From Bog-756 sp963769905 (GTDB lineage: Bacteria; Actinomycetota; Acidimicrobiia; Acidimicrobiales; RAAP-2), in the NCBI GenBank assembly GCA_963769905.1, contig CAVYNG010000002.1, forward strand, positions 2,294,001 through 2,358,000: DNA of 64,000 nt, written 5' to 3'. This document shows positions 7,891 to 16,871 of this stretch, piece after piece; position 1 is the stretch's first letter, and every line of letters starts with the position of its first letter. A program made the position numbers and the translations under genes. Below the pieces are notes generated by a model. The model ran no database searches and was not told the origin of the DNA. It was given only the letters and a program-made list of their open reading frames with translations.

Positions 7891-8745
7891 TCAGGAGGCG
7901 GCGAACTCGAGCAGCTGGGGCGCGAGCAGCGGCCACCGTTCGAAGAGGTTCCCGGTGCCGCTCCTCGCGGCCGCGCTTCGTTCGATCCACTCGCGGTCGC
8001 CCCAGGGCGGCTCGACGAGACGCGAGCGGGGGATGAGCGCCGCCAGACGCTCCGAGGTCGCGCGGGTGTGGTACGGATCGCTCTCCCCGCTCCGGAACAC
8101 CAGGGTCGGAGCACCGAGCTGAGCGCAATCCCGGTCCGCAAGTCCGGGCACGATCGCCCCCTCCTCGGGGCAGTAGACCTTCATCCACCGCTCGAGCACC
8201 GCAATGAACTCGTGGCGGTCGAGCGCGAGCATCCGATCGCGGTTTGCCGGATTCCGCTCGAGCACCTCTGCCCATTCGGGAAGTTCGACCACCGCATCCA
8301 TCCCCTGTTCCCAGGCGGACCGGATCGAATCTCCGCAGTAGACCACCCCGAGGGTCATCAGCCCGAAGACCCCGCCGGAGATCCACCACATCGCCAGCTT
8401 CGCGGTGACTTCGGGATGACGGGCCGCCGTCAGGAGGGAGACCCGGGCCCCACCCGAGCCGCCGACGACCACCGCGGGCGCCATCCCGAGCTGCCCGAGC
8501 AGACCGGCCAGCCGATCGGCCTGCATCGCCGACTCCGACGCGCCGTCGAAGCACACGTCCGACGCGCCGGTGTTCGGCCGGTCCCAGATGAGAACCCGCT
8601 GCCCGTGCTCGGCGAGCGCCCCGGCCAACTCCCGCACGCCGGGGGTGTCCTTGGAGAAACGGCCGCCCGGCGTGATGACCCACGGGACGCCGTCGCCGAT
8701 GACCTCGTAGACGATCGTCGTGCCGTCGATGTCGGCGGTTGCCAT
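7891..8745 (-). CDS. alpha/beta hydrolase
   Basis: A 284-residue alpha/beta-hydrolase. It shows the oxyanion strand VPWVITPGGR, a WDRPNTGASD turn, the nucleophile elbow VVGGSGGAR (Ser near 95), an acidic residue in FRSGESDPYH, and a late EPPWGDREW region where the His would lie; the usual catalytic His is not obvious there. Substrate unknown. GGGAGG precedes the ATG. It is divergent from the amidohydrolase gene and head-to-tail with the DHFR-like gene. Confidence 0.87.
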   Translation of the reverse strand: MATADIDGTTIVYEVIGDGVPWVITPGGRFSKDTPGVRELAGALAEHGQRVLIWDRPNTGASDVCFDGASESAMQADRLAGLLGQLGMAPAVVVGGSGGARVSLLTAARHPEVTAKLAMWWISGGVFGLMTLGVVYCGDSIRSAWEQGMDAVVELPEWAEVLERNPANRDRMLALDRHEFIAVLERWMKVYCPEEGAIVPGLADRDCAQLGAPTLVFRSGESDPYHTRATSERLAALIPRSRLVEPPWGDREWIERSAAARSGTGNLFERWPLLAPQLLEFAAS

Positions 8746-8850
8746 CGGTGCCTCCCGGGTTGCCTGATCCGTTGCCGGTCTCTGACCTGAGAATTAGCAT
8801 CGTCTGCGGGGACAGCGCGGGTCCTCTGCTTGCAGCCAAGGAGAGCTCAC

Positions 8851-10020
8851 ATGACCGACACGCTCGACCCGGTACGGGTGATCGACGCGGACACCCACCT
8901 CACCGAGTCGCACGACCTCTGGACCAGGCGGGCCCCTGCGGCCTTCAAGGACCGGGTGCCCCATGTGACCCGCGTCGACGGGGCCGCGACCTGGGTGGTC
9001 GAGGGCGACGTCGTGCTCGGTCGCGCCGGGGCGGGCGGTGTCATCGACACCCACGGGCGCAAGGGCCGCTCGTTCGAGGGGCTCTACGAATGGGAGCAGG
9101 ACCAGGGACACCTCGCGTCGTACGACCCGACCGCGCGCCTCGAGCTCCTCGACGAGACCGGGATCTGGGCCGAGATCATCTTCCCCGGGGTGGTCGGGCT
9201 CGGAGGGCAGTCGCTCGCAGAACACGTCGAAGACGTCGCCCTTCGGATGCTCTGCCTCGAGATCTTCAACGACGCGAGCGCCGAGCTGCAGGCAGACTCG
9301 AAGGACCGGCTCCTGCCGATGGCCATCCTGCCTGCGTGGGACGTCGATGCCTGCGTGCGGGAGGCGCGCCGGGCGGCCGGACTCGGGCTGCGCGGAGTCA
9401 ACCTCACGTCCGATCCGCAAGACCTCGGCGCGCCCGACCTCGCCAACCGCGCCTGGGACCCGCTCTGGGAGGTGTGCAGCGAGCTCTCCATGCCGGTGCA
9501 CTTCCACATCGGCGCCAGCCTGACCACGATGAATTACTTCGGCACCTACCCGTGGGATTCGCACGACGACGACACGAAACTCGCCATCGGCGGGACGCTG
9601 CTGTTCATCGGCAACGCACGGGTGGTCGTGAACATCATCTGCTCGGGAATGCTCGACCGCTTCCCGGACCTCAAGATCGTCTCGGTCGAGAGCGGTACCG
9701 GCTGGATCCCGTTCATCCTCGAAGCACTCGACTACGAGATGGAAGAGAACGCGCCGATGGCGAAGGCGAAGCTGTCACTCCTTCCCTCCGAGTACTTCAA
9801 GCGGCAGATCTACGCGACGACCTGGTTCGAACGCACCAACCTCGCCGCCCTGATCGACTCGGTCGGTGAGGACAACATCATGTTCGAGACCGACTTCCCG
9901 CATCCGACCTGCCTCTATCCGGATCCGCTCAAGACGGCGGAGTCGAACATGCGCGACCTCAGCCCGTCGGTCAAGCGGAAGATCCTCGGCGACAACGGCG
10001 TGCGCCTCTACCGCCTCTGA
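8851..10020 (+). CDS. amidohydrolase family (amidohydrolase_2) protein
   Basis: A 389-residue TIM-barrel hydrolase or decarboxylase of the amidohydrolase_2 (ACMSD-like) group. It opens VIDADTHLTE, the DxH metal ligand, has VHFHIGASL near the middle, a conserved ESGTGWIPFILE segment, and METDFPHPTC-type FETDFPHP near the end. Members act on aromatic or CoA-derived acids in actinobacteria; the substrate cannot be assigned. AAGGAGAG sits six bases before the ATG at 8851. Confidence 0.92.
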   Translation: MTDTLDPVRVIDADTHLTESHDLWTRRAPAAFKDRVPHVTRVDGAATWVVEGDVVLGRAGAGGVIDTHGRKGRSFEGLYEWEQDQGHLASYDPTARLELLDETGIWAEIIFPGVVGLGGQSLAEHVEDVALRMLCLEIFNDASAELQADSKDRLLPMAILPAWDVDACVREARRAAGLGLRGVNLTSDPQDLGAPDLANRAWDPLWEVCSELSMPVHFHIGASLTTMNYFGTYPWDSHDDDTKLAIGGTLLFIGNARVVVNIICSGMLDRFPDLKIVSVESGTGWIPFILEALDYEMEENAPMAKAKLSLLPSEYFKRQIYATTWFERTNLAALIDSVGEDNIMFETDFPHPTCLYPDPLKTAESNMRDLSPSVKRKILGDNGVRLYRL

Positions 10021-10035
10021 GCGAGCGCCTCTCGA

Positions 10036-10051
10036 CCGGCGCCCACGCCGG
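10036..10051 (+). terminator. hairpin after amidohydrolase gene
   Basis: CCGGCG, CCCA, CGCCGG form a perfect 6-bp stem with a four-base loop 16 bases after the stop codon. There is no U-tract. Confidence 0.45.
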
Positions 10052-10273
10052 CTGCGGAGGAAATGGCGGCCTGACATGTGCTCCGGTGAATCCCGCGGCC
10101 GCGTGCACGTAACCGCCGTCTCCCTCCGTCCCCGTGCACACGAACCTGCTCGGGGTGCGCGAGGAGACGTCTCACAGGAGCGACCTCGACGCCGACCGGC
10201 GTCGTGATCGCCACCTACGTACCGGACGGACCACCTCGGCACGGCTCCTTCGGCGATCCGAGCTGAGGCTCGG

Positions 10274-10594
10274 TCACCTCCCGGGCGGTCGGTAGATCAC
10301 ACCCTTCTTCGTCGCGTCGTCGATCTCCTTCGCGGTCAGCAGCACGACCGTCCGCACCGACGCTCCCCCACCTTCGGCGACGGCGAGGGCGGCCGCAGCA
10401 GCTGCCGAGTTGTCCGGCAGCTCGACGATCGCGTACACGTCGGTGTCGCCGAATGCCACGAAGAAGGACTCGAGCTTTCCGCCGACGCTCTCGCACAGGG
10501 AGGCCACCGCCTTCTCACGTGCCGACGCGCCCTCCGACTTGAGTCCCTTGAGGCCGTCGAGGGTGTACTTGGCTTCGAACAGGTACTTTGCCAT
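10274..10594 (-). CDS. GYD domain-containing protein
   Basis: A 106-residue protein starting MAKYLFEAKYTLDGLKGLKSE, with FFVAFGDTDVYAIVELPDN and a C-terminal VVLLTAKEIDDATKKG helix. These are the hallmarks of the GYD family, small ferredoxin-like barrel proteins of unknown function. GGAGGTGCG leads directly into the ATG at 10594. It appears to be monocistronic. Confidence 0.88.
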   Translation of the reverse strand: MAKYLFEAKYTLDGLKGLKSEGASAREKAVASLCESVGGKLESFFVAFGDTDVYAIVELPDNSAAAAAALAVAEGGGASVRTVVLLTAKEIDDATKKGVIYRPPGR

Positions 10595-11408
10595 CGCACC
10601 TCCTGACTCGCCCCTCTCATCGATCATAAGTCGAACCGGGCAGGTGCCCTGCACCGAGCGCGAGGACCCCGCTCCACGTCGGTGAGGGCGCGCCTGTTTG
10701 TGAACAGATCACCGGCGCCGTTCGTAGTCCCCCGCGAATCGGCCCGCTACAGACGCGACACAAGATGCGACGCAGAGGGGGGCTATCCGTGCCCACACTC
10801 CGAGTGATCACTCGATCCGGAGCGACATCGGCCGTGGTCCTGCTGTTACCCGAGAAGGCGACGATCCTCGCCCCCCGCCTCACCGGGAATACCGCCAACA
10901 CTCCCGGATCCCCCGTCGACGACTCCGGGCATGCGCCGACAGGGCCTCTCTACGTCGGGGGCGACTTGGTCCCTGCTGCTGTCGCGAGCGCGGCTGCGCT
11001 CCGTCGACGGAACGCCTCGGACCGCAGCAAGGGCCGCACAACGGAGGCGGGCCCACCGACTGGTCCGACCATCCGTCCTGACGGACACCTCACCGGGCTT
11101 CCCACTTCCTCCTCAGGTCTTGTGATCGCGGGCACAACGGGGACGCGGAACCGGGTCGCTTTCGTGAACTGTGGTGGTGTCAGATGCGACGCCGGTTCCG
11201 GACCTTGCGAGCGTGCAAGTCGTCCGGTGGAACAAGGGGCCCGCCGCCGGACTGAGGGGCTTGAGAGGGCACGATCCACCCGACCTCGAACCACTTGTGC
11301 ACCACCGACGGTATCGGCCGCGCCCCGCCACACCTTGAACATCTCGTTCCGAGACGAGCACGCACAGTGGCGGAATTGACGTTGCTCGAACGCGAAAGAG
11401 GGAGCGGA
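10595..11408. other. long intergenic region, no convincing gene
   Basis: Open frames here have no recognisable domain and atypical composition, and none has a ribosome binding site. A perfect 14-bp palindrome CGAGTGATCACTCG lies at 10801-10814. I see no tRNA, repeat array or transposase here. Confidence 0.5.
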
Positions 11409-11433
11409 CCTGGGGCGAGAGATCCACCCCAGG
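11409..11433 (-). terminator. terminator-like hairpin of the repeat-rich secreted protein
   Basis: CCTGGGG and CCCCAGG with an 11-base loop, about 40 bases downstream of the stop codon on the minus strand. Confidence 0.45.
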
Positions 11434-11472
11434 CCCGCCCTCCCCCCGCGGCGGGCGACCGCCCTTCCGGCG

Positions 11473-13254
11473 TTATCCGCCCGGAAGGATCGTGTCGGTG
11501 AAGGAGGTGCTCATCGCCTGTGGCGACGTCGTGAAGATGACCGACTGGGCCGGTGCGGCGCTGTAACCGGCCGGCGCGGTCGTCTCGGTCACCGTGTAGG
11601 TGTCCGTTGCGAGACCGGTGATCTGGCACGTCCCGACTGCATCGGTCGTGCAGCTCCCCGAGGGATTCGAGGGTGTGGACGGTGTGGCCTCGAACGTGGC
11701 GCCGCCGAGCGGCACGTTCCCGCCGTTCGGTGAGGTGCCGACCTTGTTGACGACCAGGATGTTCGAATTCTGGGTCGTCGAGGGCACATCGTTGAAGGTC
11801 AGCGAGATCGTCTGCGGCGGCGTGGTGAACGTGACGGTCTGGGCGGGCCCGGCGCTGTAGCCGGGCGGAGGCGCCGTCTCGGTCACCGTGTAGGTATCGG
11901 TGGCCAATCCGGCGATCTGACATTTGCCGGTCGCGTTGGTCGTGCACGTCCCCGACGGGTTCGACGCGATCGAAGGGGTCGCCGTGAAGGTGGCGCCGCC
12001 GAGCGGCACGGGAGCGGCCGCATTCCCGGCGAGCTTGGTGATGTCGATGGTGTTGGAACCTCGGCCGCCGGGGACGTCGCTGAAGACGACATTGATCGTC
12101 TGTGGTCCACCGGAGAAGGTGACCGTCTGATCAGGACCTGGTCCGTAGCCGGGCGGTGGCGTGACTTCGTGCACCGTGTAGGTACCCGGAGTGGTGAGAC
12201 CGGTGATCTGGCACGTCCCCGATGCATCGGTGGTGCAGGTCTGGCCCCCGGGGCTCACGCTGAACGTCGCACCCTTCAGAGGGATGCCGACGCCCGTGGT
12301 GGGATCGACCCCCACCTTGGTGATCACGATCGTTCCTGTCGACGAGTTGGTGGTCTTCAGTGAGGGCACGCACAGCTCGTGCAGGGCGCCGATCTTGACG
12401 AGGCCGACACCGAACTGGTTCTGATCCGTCACCGAACCGCCGACCGGCCGGCCGGCACCGGTCTCTGTAACGACCGGATAGCAGGTGAGGTGGTCCGGTG
12501 GATGGAACAGGCTGGCCGGCAGTGGGCCGACGAACGAGCTCAGCACGCTCTTCAGCGTCGGGAGGCAGAACAGGTTCGGGGCACCCAGTCTGGCCACCGT
12601 CTGGGTGGTCTGGCCGCGGATCACCTTGTTGAACTGGTCCTGGAGCGTGACCGCACCGGGCGGCAGCGGCATGTTGGCGGCATTGGTCACCGCGTAGCAG
12701 GTGTAGTGGTCCAGACCCGGCGGCTGAGAGAGTGCCGTTGCTGCTGTGAGGTTCTTCCACGAGGGCAGACAGAGGAGGAGCGGTTGGCCGGTGAAGAGCG
12801 TCCCGGTGCCGAACTGGTTCTTCACCTGGACGCTGAATGGCGGCTGGGCGGATGTCCCCGCGCTGGTCGGCGTGACCGTGAAGCACGCCAGATGGGTCAA
12901 CGGGTTGACGATCGGCGACACGACTCCACCGACGGTCTTCTGCGCCGGGTTGCAGTGGATCGCGATCTTGCCCACACCGGCGAGGAACCCTTGTGGCGCG
13001 AACTGATCGGCAAGTTCCACGGCAGCAGGTGAGTTGAACTGCGGTGTCGTGGTCGCCGTCGTCTTCGCCAAGTAGCACGTGAAATGGTCGATGTCGTTGG
13101 GTGGCGCTTGTCCGCTCTGCTGGCTGACAAGTTGCGTGGTTCCCGAACCCTGGGCCGCAACAGATGTTCCGAGGATCACCAGTCCCAGAGTGAGAACGAG
13201 GGTTCCGCCGAGGATCGCGGCTTTGCGGGCGCGCGAGGAAACAAGGCTCTTCAT
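11473..13254 (-). CDS. secreted repeat protein: four Cys-paired units plus three SpaA/CnaB-like domains
   Basis: About 593 residues. A signal peptide or anchor occupies residues 1-35 (hydrophobic LGGTLVLTLGLVILGTSVAA). Then come four units of about 80-90 residues with the pattern D-H-(F/Y/L)-T-C-Y ... DQF ... LC(L/V)P(S/T)LK (DUF7450-like). Three prealbumin-like repeats of about 85 residues follow, each opening with a (V/I)(I/V)(T/N)K strand and closing with PPGY...FTDVP-like strands; Lys and Glu positions fit isopeptide-forming CnaB domains. No LPXTG tail or C-terminal membrane segment is present. GGAGG favours the second ATG (13254) over 13257. Probable cell-surface or matrix protein. Confidence 0.82.
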   Translation of the reverse strand: MKSLVSSRARKAAILGGTLVLTLGLVILGTSVAAQGSGTTQLVSQQSGQAPPNDIDHFTCYLAKTTATTTPQFNSPAAVELADQFAPQGFLAGVGKIAIHCNPAQKTVGGVVSPIVNPLTHLACFTVTPTSAGTSAQPPFSVQVKNQFGTGTLFTGQPLLLCLPSWKNLTAATALSQPPGLDHYTCYAVTNAANMPLPPGAVTLQDQFNKVIRGQTTQTVARLGAPNLFCLPTLKSVLSSFVGPLPASLFHPPDHLTCYPVVTETGAGRPVGGSVTDQNQFGVGLVKIGALHELCVPSLKTTNSSTGTIVITKVGVDPTTGVGIPLKGATFSVSPGGQTCTTDASGTCQITGLTTPGTYTVHEVTPPPGYGPGPDQTVTFSGGPQTINVVFSDVPGGRGSNTIDITKLAGNAAAPVPLGGATFTATPSIASNPSGTCTTNATGKCQIAGLATDTYTVTETAPPPGYSAGPAQTVTFTTPPQTISLTFNDVPSTTQNSNILVVNKVGTSPNGGNVPLGGATFEATPSTPSNPSGSCTTDAVGTCQITGLATDTYTVTETTAPAGYSAAPAQSVIFTTSPQAMSTSFTDTILPGG

Positions 13255-13596
13255 CATGACCTCCGCCCCTTGGTCGCTCACGACGGCCCGTTGGCTGCGC
13301 GCTGCCCTCTCGCGCGGAATCTTACGCTCGCGCCCCGATGATCTCAATGCCAAAATTGCGTCCAACCATCAACGACAACACGAGGGTCTCGAAAGGACCG
13401 ACATTGCGTCACACGCGTCTATTTGTCAGCTCTGCGTGACGACGAGTGTGATACTCATTGCCCGTTCAACTACTCGTCAGGCACGGGTAAGGCATTTCAC
13501 TTCGCAGCGAGGTTCGCGTCGAGTCCGTCTCCACGCAATACCTCTTGCTGCTCTACGCTCACCTCGGACCGAGACGGATTCGAGCAAGGGAGCCGG

Positions 13597-13863
13597 GTGG
13601 TTCACGCGGTGGTGGCGACCGTCCGGGTCGACGAACCGGACAAGGCCCGAGCCCTCCTAGAGGAGGCCAGAGTCTCCTTGGTACGGCGAGCGCCGGGGTT
13701 CGTCAGCGGCGTGTGGCTCGAGCCGCTGGAGGGGATCGGCATGTCGGTCATCGTCTTCGACTCCGAGGAGCACGCGGTCGAGGCCATGAGGTACCCGCTC
13801 CCCCGCCTTGCCGGCGTGACGCCGATCTCCGTGGAACTGCGCGAGGTCTACGCGCATGCGTGA
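13597..13863 (+). CDS. small ABM-like barrel protein
   Basis: An 88-residue protein starting GTG at 13597 after AAGGGAG. HAVVATVRVDEPDKARALLEE, then APGFVSGVWLEPLEGIGMSVIVFDSEEHAVEAM, fits the dimeric ferredoxin-like barrel (ABM or DUF superfamily). Function unknown. The gap of about 340 bp upstream holds the promoter region of the divergent secreted-protein gene. Confidence 0.75.
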   Translation: MVHAVVATVRVDEPDKARALLEEARVSLVRRAPGFVSGVWLEPLEGIGMSVIVFDSEEHAVEAMRYPLPRLAGVTPISVELREVYAHA

Positions 13864-14139
13864 GCGCGTCGAGGTTCGCAACCTCGCGACACATGTCCTC
13901 GGTTCGGTGACGATCACCGGTCTCACCGACCTGTTGTTCGCGTTCTCGACACGTTCTTTCCGACCGTCCCCCCGATCGCCCACGCTCGGGGGTTGGTGCT
14001 TCACCGTTCGTCGGGACCCGTAAAGATCTGGTAAATGACGTTTCTGATCAAGATCTGTGCGGTAATGTCGATGCACTTACATATCGTCCATGGCACGCGG
14101 TCCATGGCTGTTTGAGGCCACCTGGTCGGAGGTCGGCAC

Positions 14140-14307
14140 ATGAACGAGTCCGAGGCATTCCGGATCTGCCCCTTCTGTGGATCGCGCGAGGTTCCGAAGC
14201 TCATCGTCAATGCGCCCCGGCCCGGTGCGAGCGGCTCGAACTGGCGTTGCCGCGCTTGCGGCTGCGACTGGACCGACGCGGAGTACTTTGCTCTGCTCGC
14301 CTCCTAA
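14140..14307 (+). CDS. 55-residue zinc-ribbon protein
   Basis: A small gene with a perfect GGAGG (14128-14132) seven bases before the ATG. The product has two cysteine knuckles, ICPFCGSR near residue 10 and CRACGC near residue 38, and a WTDAEYF tail. This is a typical rubredoxin-like zinc ribbon. Partner and role are unknown. The upstream 100 bases are unusually AT-rich, with a repeated AAGATCTG and two copies of GTCCATGG, and probably contain its promoter. Confidence 0.75.
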   Translation: MNESEAFRICPFCGSREVPKLIVNAPRPGASGSNWRCRACGCDWTDAEYFALLAS

Positions 14308-14331
14308 GAGCAACCGCACCTCGTCGGACGC

Positions 14332-15135
14332 TCACGCGAACGCCCGGGCAGCGATCGCATGATCGAGCAAAGGAAGTGAAGCCTCGATGAGGCCTTCCGT
14401 GTCGAGCGAGGTCGCGGCAGCCACCACCGCCCCGTAGGCCGCGCGGGCGAGCAGACCCCCGGTCGACAACCGCCGCACGCCGACCTCCGCGAGCTGGCCG
14501 ACCGACGGACCGCCGGGCATCAGCAGCACGTTGACCGGCACCGTCACTGCGGCCACCACGCGGCTGATCTCCTCGAGTGCGGTCAGTCCTGGGGCGTAGA
14601 CGACCTCGGCTCCTGCGTCGCGATACGCGACGAGCCGTTCGATGGTGGCGGACAGGTCGTCGATTCCCCGAAATCGGTGCTCACATCTGGCGGTCAACAC
14701 AAGCCCGCTCTCGGCCGCCGCTTCCGACGCCGCCCGGACGCGTTCCACCGCCACACCGGCCGGGTCGATCGCCCCGCGGCTCGGGTCCCAGTCCTCGATC
14801 GAGCATCCGGCAACACCCGCATCCGCGAGGAGCCGGACAGTCTCCTTTACGCCTTCGGTTGTGTCGGCATAACACCGCTCCGAGTCGACGTTCACCGGGA
14901 CGTCGACCGCTTGCGTGATCGCCCGAACGTGCTCCACCGCCGTCTCGCGGGCGACCGTCATGTCCGGCCGTCCGAGGGACGCCGCAAAGCCACTGCTGGT
15001 CGTGGCGAGGGCGACGAACCCGGCAAGGGCGAGCAGGCGGGCGCTCCCTGCGTCATGGGGGTTGGGCATCACGAAACACCCTTCGCGGTGGAGAGACCTG
15101 AACTCGTCGCGAGTGCGACTGATGCGCGCACTCAT
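14332..15135 (-). CDS. isocitrate lyase/phosphoenolpyruvate mutase family protein
   Basis: A TIM-barrel protein of about 267 residues. FVMPNPHDAGSARLLALAGF, TTSSGFAASLGRPD, VPVNVDSERCY, GCSIEDWD and TARCEHRF correspond to the ordered active-site segments of the family. The metal-binding loop reads VDSERCY where carboxylyases usually have DxDxGYG, so activity could differ. I start at the ATG at 15135; the frame extends upstream to 15210 without protein character. Likely a C-C lyase of a 2-hydroxy or methyl-branched acid; unproven. Confidence 0.85.
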   Translation of the reverse strand: MSARISRTRDEFRSLHREGCFVMPNPHDAGSARLLALAGFVALATTSSGFAASLGRPDMTVARETAVEHVRAITQAVDVPVNVDSERCYADTTEGVKETVRLLADAGVAGCSIEDWDPSRGAIDPAGVAVERVRAASEAAAESGLVLTARCEHRFRGIDDLSATIERLVAYRDAGAEVVYAPGLTALEEISRVVAAVTVPVNVLLMPGGPSVGQLAEVGVRRLSTGGLLARAAYGAVVAAATSLDTEGLIEASLPLLDHAIAARAFA

Positions 15136-15252
15136 GCGTGCATCATGCTCCGTCGAGTCGCGGCGATGCTGGCGGAAATCCGACGGCACACGCGCGGTGA
15201 CCGGTGGCATGTGCGGGCAGACCGGGCCGTTCCGAATCCGATGACCACCGGG

Positions 15253-15258
15253 TAGCGT
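15253..15258 (+). promoter_or_regulatory. -10 box of leaderless promoter
   Basis: TAGCGT, six bases, then ATG at 15265; no ribosome binding site. Confidence 0.55.
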
Positions 15259-15264
15259 GGGGCG

Positions 15265-15462
15265 ATGGACACCACCGTCGTCGAGAGTGCAGACGAGCCC
15301 AGCCGCACGGCGATGGCGCTCGCGACGGCGATCATCCTCGGTGGCACCACTTTTCTGGGGCTCCGCTACAAGAGGCCGATCGTGCGCGCCGCGACGCCCC
15401 TGGCGCTGGCCCTCGGTGTGCGACCGCTCGCCAAGGTCCTGACGAGACTCGGGGTCGCCTGA
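15265..15462 (+). CDS. small hydrophobic protein
   Basis: A 65-residue protein with one or two hydrophobic stretches, MALATAIILGGTTFLGL (16-32) and TPLALALGVRPLA (44-56), separated by RYKRPIVR. Probably membrane-associated. No family recognised. The leaderless promoter motif exactly upstream supports that it is a real gene. It converges on the secreted-protein operon. Confidence 0.55.
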   Translation: MDTTVVESADEPSRTAMALATAIILGGTTFLGLRYKRPIVRAATPLALALGVRPLAKVLTRLGVA

Positions 15463-15479
15463 GCGGACCAGCCGACTGA

Positions 15480-15511
15480 GACGAGGCCGGGTTCACCGCC
15501 CGGGCTTCGTC
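15480..15511. terminator. bidirectional hairpin between convergent genes
   Basis: GACGAGGCCGGG and CCCGGGCTTCGTC pair with one mismatch and one bulge over about 12 bp, between the convergent ends at 15462 and 15521. Confidence 0.45.
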
Positions 15512-15520
15512 ACGCGTCGG

Positions 15521-16147
15521 TCACGCGTTGGTGGTCTTCGCGGCGCGGATCTGCCGTGCCGCTGTCCCGTCGGAACACGCGGAGCCGCCCGAGCAGACCG
15601 AGGTGGAGAGGGTGATCACCACGGTGCCCGGCTTGGGGACTCCGGGAACGACCTGGAGAAAGGTCTCTCCTCCGACCGACGCCGGGTAGGTCCCCGCGGT
15701 CGCGGTCGCGTGGTAGGCACCGCTCGAGAGCTTGGTGAAAACCGTCGTCTTCGTCCCCGGACAGGTGTGGCTGGCGGTGTTCCAGGCCAGCGAGCAGGCG
15801 TACATGTCGATCTTTCCGCGGCCGGTGAACGACGGGAGATAGCTCAGCCCGGTGATCGTCACCGACCCGGTGTTCCAGGCGTTGAAATAGACGCCGGTCG
15901 ACCGGGCCGGCAGGGTGAACGAATACCTCGCGCAATACGGGGAAGCGGGACACGAGGGCACCGCCGTGACCGTCGTGGGCGCAACGACCACGCCCCAGAC
16001 CGCGCTCGACACGACGCTCGTCCGGCTCAGCTTCGTCCCCGCCGAGGCTCCTGCGACCTGGGGGATCGCGAAGGACGCGGCGAGGAGGGCAGCCGTACCC
16101 ACGGCTGCCCTCCTCAATTCCGGTCTACGACGATGGTGCGTGATCAA
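15521..16147 (-). CDS. secreted protein, third gene of the SipW operon
   Basis: A 208-residue exported protein. A basic N-terminus and hydrophobic segment (about 12-32) end near VAGASA. The mature part is rich in Thr/Ser and beta strands and has about seven cysteines. YFNAWNTGSVTITGLSY resembles the NVNNTGTLASA strand of the upstream TasA-like protein, and both proteins end in TTNA. It begins 12 bases after the TasA-like stop codon, so the two are co-transcribed. Function unknown; likely a second matrix or surface subunit. Confidence 0.8.
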   Translation of the reverse strand: MITHHRRRPELRRAAVGTAALLAASFAIPQVAGASAGTKLSRTSVVSSAVWGVVVAPTTVTAVPSCPASPYCARYSFTLPARSTGVYFNAWNTGSVTITGLSYLPSFTGRGKIDMYACSLAWNTASHTCPGTKTTVFTKLSSGAYHATATAGTYPASVGGETFLQVVPGVPKPGTVVITLSTSVCSGGSACSDGTAARQIRAAKTTNA

Positions 16148-16159
16148 CCCACTGGCCGA

Positions 16160-16825
16160 TCAGGCGTTGGTCGTCTGCCCTGCCCGCTGCTGCTCGGTGA
16201 ACGTCCAGGTGATCGTGGTGCTGAGTCCCTGGATCGTCGGCGAGGGTAGGACCCCGTTGGTCGAGGTCTCGGTCCCCGCCATGCTCAGGCTGAACTGCAA
16301 ATGAGCGAGCGAGCCTGTGCTGGCAGCGAGAGACGGGACGTTCGACAGAGTCTGAGGGCTGCCGAAAGACGAAAGTAGCGTGCTGGCCAGGATGCTCGTC
16401 GTGGTACCCGAGCAGGTCCCTGTTGCCGACCACGCCGCGCTGCACTGGGTCACCGAGACCGTCAGTCCCTCACCCGCGATGCTGCCGTTGGTGAGAGCGG
16501 TCACAGGGTTCGCCGAAGCGCCGAGGGTCATTCCGGCGGCGCTCGCAAGCGTCCCAGTGTTGTTGACATTGACGTACACGTTGTACACGTCGCCCGGTGC
16601 GATCGCAGTGACGGTTTCGGGCAAGCCGCTACTCGCGCCGTCGGCACTGAGCGTCATCAGCAAGGAGCCACTGGTGACTGCCGACGTCCCGCTCGCGGTG
16701 GCCGTCAGCGCCGCATAGACGCCGGCACCGGTGAGCAAAAGGACCGACACGGCAAAGCCCGCGGCAAGCACACGCCGCGTGTGGTTCGGTCCTTTCGACG
16801 ACGAGTGTTTTCCACGTTTGAACAT
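16160..16825 (-). CDS. TasA/camelysin-like secreted protein
   Basis: A protein of about 221 residues with a SipW-type signal: basic start, then VLAAGFAVSVLLLTGAGVYAAL, followed by a short TATASG spacer. The mature region has the low-complexity Thr/Ser/Asn beta-strand pattern of camelysin and TasA-type matrix proteins, with NNTGT in the position typical of such folds. AGGAGG is six bases before the ATG at 16825 (16831 is the in-frame alternative). A SipW-like peptidase gene directly upstream supports processing by that enzyme. It ends AGQTTNA. Confidence 0.8.
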   Translation of the reverse strand: MFKRGKHSSSKGPNHTRRVLAAGFAVSVLLLTGAGVYAALTATASGTSAVTSGSLLMTLSADGASSGLPETVTAIAPGDVYNVYVNVNNTGTLASAAGMTLGASANPVTALTNGSIAGEGLTVSVTQCSAAWSATGTCSGTTTSILASTLLSSFGSPQTLSNVPSLAASTGSLAHLQFSLSMAGTETSTNGVLPSPTIQGLSTTITWTFTEQQRAGQTTNA

Positions 16826-16854
16826 TTCCATCCTCCTTTATGTTTTTGTTGATC

Positions 16855-16870
16855 TCGCTGTAGGCAGCGA
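16855..16870 (-). promoter_or_regulatory. intercistronic hairpin between sipW-like and tasA-like genes
   Basis: TCGCTG and CAGCGA flank a four-base loop directly after the peptidase stop codon. An A/T-rich run lies between it and the next ribosome binding site. It could act as an attenuator or mRNA-end stabiliser. Confidence 0.4.
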
Positions 16871-16871
16871 C

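Noticed and set aside
10765..11379. 204-residue open frame in the long intergenic region
   Set aside because: No ribosome binding site, no leaderless -10 spacing, composition typical of random high-GC sequence, no recognisable motif.
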